The notes beneath the pieces are model-generated. The model was not told the origin of the DNA. It saw only the letters and a program-made list of their open reading frames with translations, and searched no databases. The position numbers were made by a program, and so were the translations under genes. From Atlantibacter hermannii (GTDB taxonomy: Bacteria; Pseudomonadota; Gammaproteobacteria; Enterobacterales; Enterobacteriaceae), in contig NZ_JAAATR010000026.1 in NCBI RefSeq assembly GCF_009907385.1, forward strand, positions 62,001 through 126,000: a stretch of DNA of 64,000 bases. The letters run 5' to 3'. This document shows, piece by piece, positions 30,291 through 40,583 of this stretch (position 1 is its first letter; every line of letters begins with the position of its first letter).

Positions 30291-31955
30291 TTACTTGTAG
30301 GCTGACTGATGCACGCCAACCGCGCGGCCTGACGGATCGTTCATGGTTTTGAACGCTTCATCCCATTCAATCGCTTTGGCGGAAGAGCAGGCCACAGACG
30401 GGCCGCCAGGGACGCACTCCGCTGCGCTCGGCACCGGGAACAGCTCTTCGAAGATTTCACGGTACAGGTACGCTTCTTTAGAAGACGGCGTATTGTACGG
30501 GAAACGGAAACGCGCAGTTTCGAGCTGCTGATCGCTCACCTGTTGGGCCGCCACTTCTTTTAAGGTGTCGATCCAGCTGTAGCCGACGCCGTCGGAGAAC
30601 TGTTCTTTTTGACGCCACGCCACGCTTGCCGGCAGGTAAGATTCAAAACATTCGCGCAGCACGTGTTTTTCCATTTTGCCGTTGCCACACATTTTATCCT
30701 GCGGATTGATGCGCATTGCCACGTCGAGGAATTTCTTATCCAGGAACGGAACGCGGGCTTCCACGCCCCAGGCAGACATCGCTTTGTTGGCGCGGGCGCA
30801 GTCAAACATATGCAACGCCTGCAGCTTACGCACGGTTTCTTCGTGCAGCTCTTTGGCATCCGGCGCTTTATGGAAGTAGAGATAGCCGCCGAAGACCTCA
30901 TCGGAGCCTTCGCCTGACAGCACCATTTTAATGCCCATGGCTTTAATCTTACGCGACATTAAATACATCGGCGTTGAGGCGCGAATAGTGGTCACGTCAT
31001 AGGTTTCAATGTGGTAAATCACATCGCGGATGGCATCCAGGCCTTCCTGCACGGTGAAGTGAATTTCATGGTGCACGGTGCCCAGGTGATTCGCGACTTC
31101 CTGCGCAGCTTTCAGATCCGGCGCGCCTTTCAGGCCGACGGCAAAAGAGTGCAGCTGTGGCCACCAGGCTTCGCTGCGCTCTTCATCTTCCACGCGGCGG
31201 GCGGCGAATTTTTTGGTAATGGCGGAGATCACCGAGGAGTCGAGACCGCCGGAAAGCAGCACGCCGTAGGGAACGTCAGACATTAAATGGCTCTTAACGG
31301 CATCTTCCAGAGCCTGACGCAGGGCGTTTTTATCGGTAACGTTGTCTTTAACCGCATCGTACTCAAACCAGTCGCGCTGATAGTAAGAACGGATCTCGCC
31401 ATCCTGGCTCCACAAATAGCTGCCTGCCGGGAACTCTTTAATGGTGCGGCATACTGGCACCAGCGCTTTCATTTCTGAGGCGACATAGAAGTTGCCGTGT
31501 TCGTCGTGGCCCATATACAGCGGGATAATACCGATATGGTCGCGGCCAATCAGGTAGGCGTCTTTTTCGCTGTCATACAGGACGAAGGCGAACATGCCCT
31601 GCAGGTCATCGAGGAATGCCGGGCCTTTTTCCTGATACAGCGCCAGGATCACTTCACAGTCAGAACCGGTCTGGAACTGATAGCGGTCGCCGTATTCGGC
31701 GCGCAGGGCCTGATGGTTGTAGATCTCGCCGTTCACCGCCAGCGCGTGGGTTTTGGCTTCGTTGTACAGTGGCTGTGCGCCGGCGTTGACATCAACAATC
31801 GACAGACGCTCGTGGGCGAGAATGGCTTTATCGCTGGCGTAAACGCCAGACCAGTCCGGCCCGCGGTGGCGCATCAGGCGAGACAGTTCCAGCGCTTTTT
31901 TACGCAGCTCGCCTGCATCAGTTTTAATATCCAGTACACCAAAAATCGAACACAT
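30291..31955 (-). CDS. asnB: Asparagine synthetase B (glutamine-hydrolysing)
   Basis: A 554-residue enzyme making asparagine from aspartate, glutamine and ATP. The N-terminal class II glutaminase domain starts with the nucleophile Cys2 (MCSIFGV). The synthetase domain carries the PP-loop LLSGGLDSSVISA. The start at 31955 is needed because Cys2 must become N-terminal; an upstream codon four residues earlier would bury it. It is monocistronic, with its own terminator. Confidence 0.97.
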   Translation of the reverse strand: MCSIFGVLDIKTDAGELRKKALELSRLMRHRGPDWSGVYASDKAILAHERLSIVDVNAGAQPLYNEAKTHALAVNGEIYNHQALRAEYGDRYQFQTGSDCEVILALYQEKGPAFLDDLQGMFAFVLYDSEKDAYLIGRDHIGIIPLYMGHDEHGNFYVASEMKALVPVCRTIKEFPAGSYLWSQDGEIRSYYQRDWFEYDAVKDNVTDKNALRQALEDAVKSHLMSDVPYGVLLSGGLDSSVISAITKKFAARRVEDEERSEAWWPQLHSFAVGLKGAPDLKAAQEVANHLGTVHHEIHFTVQEGLDAIRDVIYHIETYDVTTIRASTPMYLMSRKIKAMGIKMVLSGEGSDEVFGGYLYFHKAPDAKELHEETVRKLQALHMFDCARANKAMSAWGVEARVPFLDKKFLDVAMRINPQDKMCGNGKMEKHVLRECFESYLPASVAWRQKEQFSDGVGYSWIDTLKEVAAQQVSDQQLETARFRFPYNTPSSKEAYLYREIFEELFPVPSAAECVPGGPSVACSSAKAIEWDEAFKTMNDPSGRAVGVHQSAYK

Positions 31956-32212
31956 AGACTTCTCCATTAACCTGGCGGTGATGTTGTTGGCCGGCAGACG
32001 GCGCGCTTTACCGGGCCGTTTGCGTTGCTATGGCTAAGAAAATGCCGCAAACCGGACCGTGCTGGCAAGGCTTTTCCGTTTACTTTGGTGAAAAGTTCAG
32101 TGAGGGTTGCGGATCGTTAAAAAAAGGACAGTATTTAAACGCAGTTATTGATGGTTTCTCAATAAAAAGACGTTTTTATTAGATGGGGTATTTTAATGCG
32201 GCGATAAAATAA

Positions 32213-32235
32213 CAAAGCCACGATAATCGTGGCTT
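32213..32235 (-). terminator. Terminator of the nagBAC-umpH operon
   Basis: AAAGCCACG-ATAAT-CGTGGCTTT lies directly after the umpH stop; the minus strand continues GTTATTTTA. Confidence 0.8.
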
Positions 32236-32239
32236 TGGC

Positions 32240-32992
32240 TCAGATAACATCGATTTCCGCGACGGAGGGATAAATCCATGAAGGCCGGAACGGCATGGCG
32301 TCAATATCATTCAGGGTGGAAACCCCGGAGAGCACCAGAATTGTTTCCAGGCCGGCCTGGAAGCCCGCCAGAATATCGGTACGCAGGTTATCGCCAACAA
32401 TCACCGTCTGCTCGGAATGGGCCTGCATCTTATTCAACGCGGCGCGGATGATCCACGGGCTCGGTTTACCGACGTAAAACGGTTTACGCCCGGAAATTTT
32501 TTCAATCCCGGCGCACAGCGCGCCGCAGGCTGGGTAGAAGCCGCGACCGTGGGTATCGGGGTTAGTGGCGATAAAACGCGCGCCGTTAGCCACGAAGAAC
32601 GCGGCTTTATGCATCATTTCCCAGTTATAGGAACGGGTTTCACCCACAATCACGAAGTCCGGATTAATATCGGTGATAGTGAAGCCGGCTTTGTACAACT
32701 CATGGATTAACGCGCCTTCGCCTACCACATAGGCTTTTTTGCCTTCCTGGCGGCGCAGAAAGTCTGCGGTGGCCATGGCGGAGGTGTAAAACACGCTGTC
32801 CGGCACGTTAATGCCCGCAGAAGCGAAACGGTTGGCGAGATCCTGGCCGGTTTGCGACGGATAGTTAGTCAGCAGCACCAGCGGCAAGCCTTTCTCCAGA
32901 ATACGGGTCAGGAATTCGCTCGCGCCGGGGACGGCCACGTTATCGTGCATCAGCACGCCGTCAATATCACAAATTACGTTCTGAATGGTCAT
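32240..32992 (-). CDS. umpH: UMP phosphatase UmpH (NagD)
   Basis: A 250-residue HAD-superfamily (type IIA) phosphatase. The nucleophile motif is CDIDGVLMHDN, the second motif LLTNYPSQTG, and the C-terminal metal motif VGDNLRTDILAG. It dephosphorylates UMP and other nucleotides and helps keep pyrimidine pools in balance. It is the last gene of the nag operon. Confidence 0.96.
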   Translation of the reverse strand: MTIQNVICDIDGVLMHDNVAVPGASEFLTRILEKGLPLVLLTNYPSQTGQDLANRFASAGINVPDSVFYTSAMATADFLRRQEGKKAYVVGEGALIHELYKAGFTITDINPDFVIVGETRSYNWEMMHKAAFFVANGARFIATNPDTHGRGFYPACGALCAGIEKISGRKPFYVGKPSPWIIRAALNKMQAHSEQTVIVGDNLRTDILAGFQAGLETILVLSGVSTLNDIDAMPFRPSWIYPSVAEIDVI

Positions 32993-33053
32993 GGACTACT
33001 CTGGTCTGCCTGAAAGATAAGAACTAACTATAACGGAAATGGCTCTGGCGATT

Positions 33054-34274
33054 TCAACTTTCCAGCAAACGTTGCAGCATTATCCCGTTCAGCATTGCGC
33101 GTTTAACCAGGGCGAATGCGCCAATGGCTGAGCGGTCGTCGAGGGATGAGCGTACCACCGGCAAATTTTTACGAAACGCCTTGAGTACCTGGGTGTTGAT
33201 GCAGCTTTCAATAGCGGGTAGCAGCACTTTTTCCGCGCTGATGATTTCGCCTGCGATAACCACTTTCTGCGGGTTAAATAAATTAATCGCAATAGCGACG
33301 GCTTTGCCAAGATGACGTCCAACATGCTCAATCACTTCACTGGCCAGCGGATCGCCACGGTTGGCGGCTTTGCAGATCGCATCAATATTACAGTCGTCAA
33401 CGGTCAGGCGGCTCTGGTAGCCACGTTCCAGCAGATGACGCACCCGCGCTTCAATGGCGGCGTTGGCGGCAATGGTTTCCAGACAGCCAAAGTTACCACA
33501 GTGGCAGCGTTCTCCCAGAGGATCCACCTGAATATGGCCGATTTCACCGACGTTGCCGTTGCGGCCAATAAAAATCCGGCCATTGGAGATGATGCCAGCG
33601 CCGGTGCCGCGGTGTACGCGCACCAGAATAGAGTCTTCACAGTCGCGGGTTGCACCGAAATAGTGCTCAGCCAGGGCCAGGCTGCGAATATCGTGGCCTA
33701 CGAAGCAGGGGAGATTAAAGCGTTTTTCGAGCTTTTCGACCAGCGGCCAGTTTTCTACCTCTATATGCGGCATATAACGCACTACGCCGGTATCCGGGTC
33801 GACCAGGCCTGGCAAAATAACAGAAATAGCGATCAGTTCACGGATTTTGCGCAGGTTATTTTCGCTGAATTGAGCGATGGCGTTGAGCAACGCATCTTCC
33901 AGCGTTTCCTGCGTGCGTTCGGGCAGGGCAAAATGCTCTTCCGCCAGCGCTTTGCTGCTGAGATCGAACAGCGTCAGCGTAGCATCATGGCGGCCCAGCC
34001 GCACACCGATAGCCTGAAAGCCACGGGTTTCGGTAATGATTGAGATTGCGCGGCGGCCCCCGGTGGAGGCCTGCTGATCGACTTCTTTGATCAACCCGCG
34101 TTCAATCAACTGGCGTGTGATTTTGGTGACGCTGGCGGGCGCGAGTTGGCTCTGTTCGGCAATCTGAATGCGCGAAATCGGTCCGTGTTGATCGATTAGG
34201 CGATACACCGCCGCGCTGTTCAGTTGTTTTACCAGATCAACATTACCAATTTGAGCCTGTCCGCCAGTTGTCAT
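33054..34274 (-). CDS. nagC: N-acetylglucosamine repressor NagC (ROK family)
   Basis: A 406-residue transcription factor. An N-terminal winged helix-turn-helix (SRIQIAEQSQLAPASVTKITRQL) is followed by a ROK domain with zinc ligands in CHCGNFGCLET and the sugar-binding motif GHIQVDPLG. GlcNAc-6-phosphate releases it from DNA. It controls nagBAC and nagE through the operators between nagB and nagE, and also glmUS and chitobiose genes in relatives. It follows nagA by eight bases. Confidence 0.97.
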   Translation of the reverse strand: MTTGGQAQIGNVDLVKQLNSAAVYRLIDQHGPISRIQIAEQSQLAPASVTKITRQLIERGLIKEVDQQASTGGRRAISIITETRGFQAIGVRLGRHDATLTLFDLSSKALAEEHFALPERTQETLEDALLNAIAQFSENNLRKIRELIAISVILPGLVDPDTGVVRYMPHIEVENWPLVEKLEKRFNLPCFVGHDIRSLALAEHYFGATRDCEDSILVRVHRGTGAGIISNGRIFIGRNGNVGEIGHIQVDPLGERCHCGNFGCLETIAANAAIEARVRHLLERGYQSRLTVDDCNIDAICKAANRGDPLASEVIEHVGRHLGKAVAIAINLFNPQKVVIAGEIISAEKVLLPAIESCINTQVLKAFRKNLPVVRSSLDDRSAIGAFALVKRAMLNGIMLQRLLES

Positions 34275-34282
34275 GCCTGTTC

Positions 34283-35431
34283 TTACTCTGTGACGACCTC
34301 GTTACCATTAACGATGGTCTTGATAATTTTGTAATCGCGGGTAAAGGCGGTCAGGTTGGCCACTTTCCCGGCTTCGATTGTGCCGAGATCTTTATCCACG
34401 CCCATTGCGCGAGCCGGGTAGAGTGACGCCATGCGCAGCGCTTCGTCCAGCGCGATGCCGACATGCTCAACAAGATTATGCACGCCTTCAATCATGGTCA
34501 GTGCAGAACCGCTGAGGGTGCCGTTCTCATCCACACACAGCCCGTTGCGGTAGTATATTGTTTTACCGGCAAAAATGAACTGATCGATATCAGCACCGGC
34601 CGGGGCTGTGGCATCGGTGACAAGGCAAAGTTTATCGCCCTTGATCTGCTTGGCAATACGGACATTGGCGTAGTCGACATGCAGACCATCGCCGATAATA
34701 CCGCAGTACAGCTCTGGCTCATCGAAAATCGCGCCCACCAGGCCCGGTTCGCGGCCGGTAATATACGGCATGGCGTTAAATAAGTGGGTGGCAAAGCCAA
34801 TGCCTGCGCGGAAGCCGATTTTGGCTTCTTTATAAGTCGCGTTGGAGTGTCCGGCGGAAACGATAATGCCTGCCGCCACCAGTTGGCGAATAAACTGCGA
34901 ATCGACCTGCTCAGGCGCCAGCGTGACTTTGGTAATCACATCGGCATTTTCACACAGGAAATCAACCAGTTCGGCATCAGGTTTGCGCACGTAATCCGGA
35001 TTGTGCGTGCCTTTTTTCACCAGATTCAGCCAGGGGCCTTCAAGATGGAGGCCCAGCGCCTGGTGCGGGTGTTTGGCCAGGTATTCACGCATCACGCGAA
35101 TACCTTGCTTCATTAATTCGTCACTACTGGTAATCAGCGTGGGAAGATAGCTGGTGCAGCCGGATTTCTCATTGGCGGCCTGCATAATTTCCAGCGTTTT
35201 CACTGTGACAGCCTCGGCGGTGTCATTAAACTGGACGCCGCCGCAGCCGTTAAGCTGCACATCAATAAAACCGGGGGCAATTATGGCACCGCCGACGTCG
35301 CGCTGTTCAATGCCGGATGGGACATCGGCAAGCGGACAAACGCGTTCAATCAGGCCATTCGCGATAACAATCGCGTGGTCGTCCAGAACTTCATGGCCGG
35401 TATAAATGCGGCCGTGGATTAATGCGTACAT
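34283..35431 (-). CDS. nagA: N-acetylglucosamine-6-phosphate deacetylase NagA
   Basis: A 382-residue amidohydrolase turning GlcNAc-6-P into GlcN-6-P and acetate. Metal and substrate motifs are visible: [25 protein letters not shown] and the catalytic Asp in [10 protein letters not shown]. The length equals the E. coli enzyme. It lies 23 bases after nagB. Confidence 0.97.
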   Translation of the reverse strand: MYALIHGRIYTGHEVLDDHAIVIANGLIERVCPLADVPSGIEQRDVGGAIIAPGFIDVQLNGCGGVQFNDTAEAVTVKTLEIMQAANEKSGCTSYLPTLITSSDELMKQGIRVMREYLAKHPHQALGLHLEGPWLNLVKKGTHNPDYVRKPDAELVDFLCENADVITKVTLAPEQVDSQFIRQLVAAGIIVSAGHSNATYKEAKIGFRAGIGFATHLFNAMPYITGREPGLVGAIFDEPELYCGIIGDGLHVDYANVRIAKQIKGDKLCLVTDATAPAGADIDQFIFAGKTIYYRNGLCVDENGTLSGSALTMIEGVHNLVEHVGIALDEALRMASLYPARAMGVDKDLGTIEAGKVANLTAFTRDYKIIKTIVNGNEVVTE

Positions 35432-35454
35432 AGTGACCCCCGGTAAATACTGAC

Positions 35455-36255
35455 TTAAAGACCTTTGATATTTTCTGCTTCGAGTTCGGTAAAGTATCTC
35501 AGCGTCTTCACTTTGAGCTCCATGGTAGACGGCTCATCGCAAACGATCACGGCTTTAGGATGCAATTGCAGGCAACTGATCGTCCACATATGGTTCACAT
35601 TGCCTTCCACCGCCGCCTGTAGCGCCAGTGCTTTCACATGACCCAGCACCAGAATCATCACCTCTTCGGCATCCAGCAGTGTGCCGACGCCTACGGTCAG
35701 AGCATATTTCGGTACCTGGCTGACATCACCGTCGAAGAAACGGGAGTTTGCCACGCGAGTGTCATGGGTCAATGTCTTAATACGGGTGCGGGAAGCCAGC
35801 GAGGAAGCCGGTTCGTTGAAGGCGATATGACCGTCATTACCGACGCCGCCCATAAACAGGTGAATTTTGCCGTAGGAGCGAATTTTCTCTTCGTACTGAC
35901 GGCATTCTGCGTCAATATCCGGCGCGTTGCCATCCAGTAAGTTGATGTTTTCAGCAAGAATATCAACGTGGTCAAAGAAGTTGCGGTGCATGAAGCTGTA
36001 GTAGCTCTCCGGATGCTCTTTCGGAAGGCCGACGTATTCATCCATATTAAACGTGACGACATGTTTAAAGCTCACCTGGCCCGCTTTATGCATCTCTACC
36101 AGCGCTTTGTATGCTTCCAGCGGTGTGCCGCCGGTCGGCAAACCCAACACAAAAGGACGATCTGCTGTCGGTTTGAACGCATTAATGCGGTTCACAATAT
36201 GGCGCGCTGCCCATTTACCGACCTGCTGTGCCGTTGCCAGGGGAATCAGTCTCAT
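35455..36255 (-). CDS. nagB: Glucosamine-6-phosphate deaminase NagB
   Basis: A 266-residue enzyme converting GlcN-6-P to fructose-6-P and ammonia, the step into glycolysis. Conserved motifs are GLPTGGTP, the catalytic FNMDEYVGL, and [14 protein letters not shown]. It is activated by GlcNAc-6-P in the family. First gene of nagBAC-umpH, divergent from nagE. Confidence 0.98.
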   Translation of the reverse strand: MRLIPLATAQQVGKWAARHIVNRINAFKPTADRPFVLGLPTGGTPLEAYKALVEMHKAGQVSFKHVVTFNMDEYVGLPKEHPESYYSFMHRNFFDHVDILAENINLLDGNAPDIDAECRQYEEKIRSYGKIHLFMGGVGNDGHIAFNEPASSLASRTRIKTLTHDTRVANSRFFDGDVSQVPKYALTVGVGTLLDAEEVMILVLGHVKALALQAAVEGNVNHMWTISCLQLHPKAVIVCDEPSTMELKVKTLRYFTELEAENIKGL

Positions 36256-36353
36256 TATTCACCTCAGATAGTTAATTTAAAACAGACGGGCGGAACATAC
36301 AGTTAGTGTAAAACGGTTCCTTTTATCGTGCCTGTCAGGAACGTTCCGCCTTG

Positions 36354-36374
36354 ATTTTTTGAATCATAAAATAA
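36354..36374. promoter_or_regulatory. NagC operator on the nagB side
   Basis: A 21-base imperfect AT-rich palindrome. On the minus strand it begins TTATTTT, has GAT in the centre and ends with an A-rich arm. It shares the pattern of the operator centred 94 bases away. It is less symmetrical than the nagE-side site. Confidence 0.6.
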
Positions 36375-36417
36375 GTTTTGGGAGTTAGCCAGTGTAATGG
36401 GGGGTGTATAGCGATAT

Positions 36418-36437
36418 TTGGTGATAAATCTCACAAA
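36418..36437. promoter_or_regulatory. CRP binding site between nagB and nagE
   Basis: GGTGA, six bases (TAAATC), TCACA: nine of ten positions fit the CRP half-site consensus with correct spacing. It lies between the two NagC operators, the arrangement known for cAMP-CRP activation of the nag genes. Confidence 0.7.
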
Positions 36438-36447
36438 AAATGCGCGT

Positions 36448-36468
36448 TTAATTTGCGATACGAATTAA
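36448..36468. promoter_or_regulatory. NagC operator on the nagE side
   Basis: A 21-base palindrome with arms TTAATT and AATTAA around TGCGATACG, close to the NagC consensus. Together with the site centred 94 bases upstream it can support the repression loop described for the E. coli nag genes. Confidence 0.75.
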
Positions 36469-36579
36469 TTTTTCACACACTTCCGGTGTGATGCGCAACG
36501 TCACCGCATTTTTCAAGGTTGGTTACACAATAAAAAAACGGCTTTGAAAGAGCCTTATCAGGTCTCATAGGGGGATAAA

Positions 36580-38616
36580 GTGAGTATTCTAGGTTATTTG
36601 CAACGAGTAGGCCGGGCGCTAATGGTGCCGGTTGCTACCCTGCCTGCAGCAGCAATTCTGATGGGGGTAGGTTACTGGATTGACCCGGTTGGCTGGGGTG
36701 GAGATAACGCGCTTGCGGCATTCTTCATTAAGTCTGGTTCTGCCATTATTGATAACATGTCGGTTCTGTTCGCCATCGGTGTGGCGTACGGGATGTCTAA
36801 AGATAAAGACGGTGCGGCGGCGCTCACCGGGTTTGTCGGCTTTTTAGTGTTAACGACTCTCTGCTCGCCGGCAGCGGTCTCGATGATCCAAAAAATCCCT
36901 GCCGATCAGGTCCCCGCGGCGTTTGGTAAAATCAATAACCAGTTCGTTGGTATCCTGGTGGGTATTATCTCTGCGGAACTGTACAACCGCTTCAGCGGCG
37001 TTGAGCTGCCAAAAGCGCTGTCGTTCTTCAGCGGCCGTCGTCTGGTGCCTATTCTTACCTCTTTCGTGATGATCGTGGTGGCGTTCATCCTGATGTACAT
37101 CTGGCCAATGATCTTCGACGGCCTGGTGACCTTCGGTGAACATATCCAGAAGCTCGGCTCCGTCGGCGCGGGCGTTTACGCCTTCTTTAACCGCCTGCTG
37201 ATTCCGGTCGGCCTGCACCACGCGCTGAACTCCGTGTTCTGGTTCGACGTGGCGGGCATCAACGATATTCCTAACTTCCTGGGCGGCGCGCAGTCTATCG
37301 AATCCGGTAAAGGCATTGTGGGTATCACCGGTCGTTATCAGGCGGGCTTCTTCCCAATCATGATGTTTGGTCTGCCTGGCGCGGCGCTGGCGATTTATCA
37401 CTGCGCACGTCCGGAAAACAAAGCGAAAGTGCTGGGTATCATGATGGCGGGCGCGTTTGCTGCCTTCTTCACGGGTATCACCGAACCGCTGGAATTCTCC
37501 TTCATGTTCGTTGCGCCGGTGCTGTATGTGATCCACGCCGTTCTGACGGGTATTTCGGTATTTATCGCGGCCAGCATGCACTGGATTGCCGGTTTCGGCT
37601 TCAGCGCCGGTCTGGTGGATATGGTGCTGTCGACCCGTAACCCGCTGGCGACCCAGTGGTACATGCTGATCGTTCAGGGTCTGGTGTTCTTCGTTATCTA
37701 CTACGTGGTGTTCCGTCTGGTTATCACCAAATTCAACCTGATGACTCCGGGTCGTGAACTGGCCGTTGCCGGCAGCGAAGCGGATGGTCAGGATGTGAAC
37801 GTCAGCGGCACCAAAGAGCAGGATGTCACCGGTCTGGCGCGTCAGTACGTAGCGGCAGTCGGCGGTTCCGATAACCTGACCGGTATTGACGCTTGTATTA
37901 CCCGTCTGCGTCTGTCCGTGAAAGACTCTTCCCGCGTTAACGAAGCCCTGGCGAAACGTCTTGGCGCTACCGGCGTTATCCGTCTCAATAAAACCGGCGT
38001 ACAGATTATCGTTGGCTTTATGGCGGAAAAAATCGCCGATGCGATGAAAACCGTGGGCAACGTACCTGCCGCCGCCCCTGCCGCCGGTGAAACTGCGCCG
38101 GTTGCAGCACCGGTTCAGACGGCGAAACCGCAGGCTACGCCGAATACCACCACCACTATCGCCACGCTGGTAGCGCCGGTGACCGGTGATGTGGTTGCGC
38201 TGGACGATGTTCCGGACGAAGCCTTCGCCAGCAAAGCAGTTGGCGACGGCGTGGCGATTAAACCGACGGCCAAAACCGTGGTTTCACCCGCCGCAGGCAC
38301 CATCGTTAAGATCTTCAACACCAACCATGCGTTCTGCCTGGAAACCGAAAACGGCGCTGAAATCGTTGTCCATATGGGTATCGATACGGTGGCGTTGAAC
38401 GGTCAGGGCTTTAGCCGCCTGGTCGAAGAGGGTGCTGAAGTGACGGCGGGCCAGCCAGTTCTGGAAATGGACCTGGACTTCCTGAACGCCAATGCGCGCT
38501 CCATGATTAGCCCGGTGGTTTGCAGCAATATCGACGACTTCAGCGGCCTGGTGATTAAGGCGCAGGGTCAGGTTATTGCCGGTCAAACCCCGCTGTATGA
38601 GATTAAAGGCAAATAA
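36580..38616 (+). CDS. nagE: PTS N-acetylglucosamine transporter NagE (EIICBA)
   Basis: A 678-residue three-domain transporter that imports and phosphorylates GlcNAc. The EIIC membrane domain covers about residues 1-370 (VPVATLPAAAILMGVGYW near the start). EIIB has the phosphocysteine in GIDACITRLRL, and EIIA has the phosphohistidine in EIVVHMGIDTV. The linker between EIIB and EIIA is rich in Ala, Pro and Thr; the protein is about 30 residues longer than E. coli NagE and most of the excess appears to be there. The product feeds NagA and NagB. Confidence 0.96.
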   Translation: MSILGYLQRVGRALMVPVATLPAAAILMGVGYWIDPVGWGGDNALAAFFIKSGSAIIDNMSVLFAIGVAYGMSKDKDGAAALTGFVGFLVLTTLCSPAAVSMIQKIPADQVPAAFGKINNQFVGILVGIISAELYNRFSGVELPKALSFFSGRRLVPILTSFVMIVVAFILMYIWPMIFDGLVTFGEHIQKLGSVGAGVYAFFNRLLIPVGLHHALNSVFWFDVAGINDIPNFLGGAQSIESGKGIVGITGRYQAGFFPIMMFGLPGAALAIYHCARPENKAKVLGIMMAGAFAAFFTGITEPLEFSFMFVAPVLYVIHAVLTGISVFIAASMHWIAGFGFSAGLVDMVLSTRNPLATQWYMLIVQGLVFFVIYYVVFRLVITKFNLMTPGRELAVAGSEADGQDVNVSGTKEQDVTGLARQYVAAVGGSDNLTGIDACITRLRLSVKDSSRVNEALAKRLGATGVIRLNKTGVQIIVGFMAEKIADAMKTVGNVPAAAPAAGETAPVAAPVQTAKPQATPNTTTTIATLVAPVTGDVVALDDVPDEAFASKAVGDGVAIKPTAKTVVSPAAGTIVKIFNTNHAFCLETENGAEIVVHMGIDTVALNGQGFSRLVEEGAEVTAGQPVLEMDLDFLNANARSMISPVVCSNIDDFSGLVIKAQGQVIAGQTPLYEIKGK

Positions 38617-38641
38617 TCGCTCCTGAGTAACAGGTTGCCTT

Positions 38642-38674
38642 AAGCGGCGGAAGAGAATTCCGCCGCTTTTTTTA
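38642..38674 (+). terminator. Terminator of nagE
   Basis: AAGCGGCGGAA-GAGAA-TTCCGCCGCTT followed by a T run. Confidence 0.9.
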
Positions 38675-38792
38675 TGCGAAATCGCCGCAACGCAGCGGTA
38701 ATTGTGTTTTTGTGCAACTAATGGTTGTGTCCCGTCTTAGGTTATAAGATCATTCACCGTTATCTATTTTGCGAAGCTTTGAGGAATGCGCG

Positions 38793-40460
38793 ATGAGTGA
38801 GGCTGAAGCCCGCCCGACTAACTTTATTCGCCAAATCATTGATGAAGATTTGGCCAGTGGAAAACACTCGACTGTTTACACCCGTTTCCCGCCTGAGCCG
38901 AACGGTTATTTGCATATTGGCCATGCAAAATCGATCTGCCTGAACTTTGGCATCGCCCAGGATTATCAGGGCCAGTGCAATCTGCGTTTCGATGACACTA
39001 ACCCGGTAAAAGAAGATATCGAATACGTTGATTCCATCAAGAACGACGTCCAGTGGTTAGGTTTCCAGTGGTCAGGAGACGTGCGTTATTCCTCTGACTA
39101 CTTCGACGCGCTGCATCAATACGCCGTTGAGCTGATCAACAAAGGCCTGGCTTACGTTGACGAACTCTCTCCGGAGCAAATTCGCGAATATCGCGGCACC
39201 CTGACCCAGCCGGGCAAAAACAGCCCGTTCCGCGATCGCAGCGTGGAGGAAAACCTCGCGCTGTTCGAAAAAATGCGTAGCGGCGGTTTTGAAGAAGGTA
39301 AAGCCTGCCTGCGCGCGAAAATCGATATGGCGTCGCCGTTTATCGTGATGCGCGACCCGGTGATTTACCGGATTAAGTTCGCCGATCATCACCAGACCGG
39401 CAGCAAGTGGTGCATCTACCCGATGTACGACTTTACCCACTGCATCTCCGATGCGCTGGAAGGCATCACCCATTCGCTGTGTACCCTCGAATTCCAGGAC
39501 AATCGCCGTCTGTATGACTGGGTGCTGGATAATATCACCATCCCGGTTCACCCGCGTCAGTACGAGTTCTCTCGTCTGAATCTTGAGTATGCGATTATGT
39601 CCAAGCGCAAACTCAACCTGCTGGTGACGGAAAAGATCGTCGAAGGCTGGGATGACCCGCGCATGCCGACCATTTCTGGTCTGCGTCGTCGCGGTTATAC
39701 CGCTGCCTCTATCCGCGAATTCTGCAAGCGCATCGGCGTGACCAAGCAGGACAACACGGTAGAAATGGCTGCGCTGGAAGCCTGCATCCGCGAAGATCTC
39801 AACGAAAACGCGCCGCGCGCGATGGCGGTTATCGACCCGGTGAAACTGGTGATTGAGAACTATCCGCAAGGCCAGAGCGAAATCGTTGCGATGCCGAACC
39901 ATCCGAATAAGCCGGAAATGGGCAGCCGCGATGTGCCATTTAGCGGTGAGGTGTGGATCGACCGCGCCGATTTCCGTGAAGAAGCCAACAAGCAGTATAA
40001 GCGTCTGGTGCTGGGGAAAGAAGTTCGCCTGCGCAACGCTTACGTGATCAAGGCCGAACGCGTTGAGAAGGACGCTGAAGGTAACATCACCACTATCTTC
40101 TGTCGCTACGATGCAGAAACGCTGAGCAAAGACCCGGCTGATGGCCGTAAAGTGAAAGGTGTCATCCATTGGGTAAGCGCCAGCCATGCGCTACCGATCG
40201 AAATTCGCCTGTACGATCGTCTGTTTAGCGTGCCGAATCCTGGCGCTGCAGAAGATTTCCTGTCGACCATCAATCCGGAATCGCTGGTCATCAAACAGGG
40301 CTTTGGCGAGCCAGGCCTGCAGAACGCGGAAATGGGTAAAGCGTTGCAGTTCGAGCGCGAAGGATATTTTTGCCTCGACAGCAAATATTCCACCCCTGAG
40401 CATCTGGTGTTCAACCGTACCGTAGGGTTACGCGATACCTGGGCGAAAATCGGGGAATAA
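38793..40460 (+). CDS. glnS: Glutaminyl-tRNA synthetase GlnS
   Basis: A 555-residue class I synthetase. The HIGH motif lies in [15 protein letters not shown] and the KMSKS-type motif is MSKRK ([11 protein letters not shown]). A GAGGA seven bases before the ATG at 38793 decides the start. It charges the glutamine tRNAs, four of which are encoded 9 kb away in this window. The C-terminal beta-barrel anticodon domain is complete. Confidence 0.98.
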   Translation: MSEAEARPTNFIRQIIDEDLASGKHSTVYTRFPPEPNGYLHIGHAKSICLNFGIAQDYQGQCNLRFDDTNPVKEDIEYVDSIKNDVQWLGFQWSGDVRYSSDYFDALHQYAVELINKGLAYVDELSPEQIREYRGTLTQPGKNSPFRDRSVEENLALFEKMRSGGFEEGKACLRAKIDMASPFIVMRDPVIYRIKFADHHQTGSKWCIYPMYDFTHCISDALEGITHSLCTLEFQDNRRLYDWVLDNITIPVHPRQYEFSRLNLEYAIMSKRKLNLLVTEKIVEGWDDPRMPTISGLRRRGYTAASIREFCKRIGVTKQDNTVEMAALEACIREDLNENAPRAMAVIDPVKLVIENYPQGQSEIVAMPNHPNKPEMGSRDVPFSGEVWIDRADFREEANKQYKRLVLGKEVRLRNAYVIKAERVEKDAEGNITTIFCRYDAETLSKDPADGRKVKGVIHWVSASHALPIEIRLYDRLFSVPNPGAAEDFLSTINPESLVIKQGFGEPGLQNAEMGKALQFEREGYFCLDSKYSTPEHLVFNRTVGLRDTWAKIGE

Positions 40461-40478
40461 CCCGTACCTGTCACCGCT

Positions 40479-40508
40479 AAAACGCCGCGTCATGCGGCGT
40501 TTTTTTTG
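40479..40508 (+). terminator. Terminator of glnS
   Basis: AACGCCGC-GTCAT-GCGGCGTT with a T run, 19 bases after the glnS stop. Confidence 0.9.
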
Positions 40509-40583
40509 GGTTGTTATCCGTTAAAGGCTTATTAAAAGTCAAACACTCAGATTTTTAACGAGTGTGTTTGGCTATTTACGGTA

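Noticed and set aside
36850-37581. A 243-codon open frame antisense to nagE
   Set aside because: Lies opposite the EIIC domain of nagE and is His/Arg/Glu-rich without known motifs.
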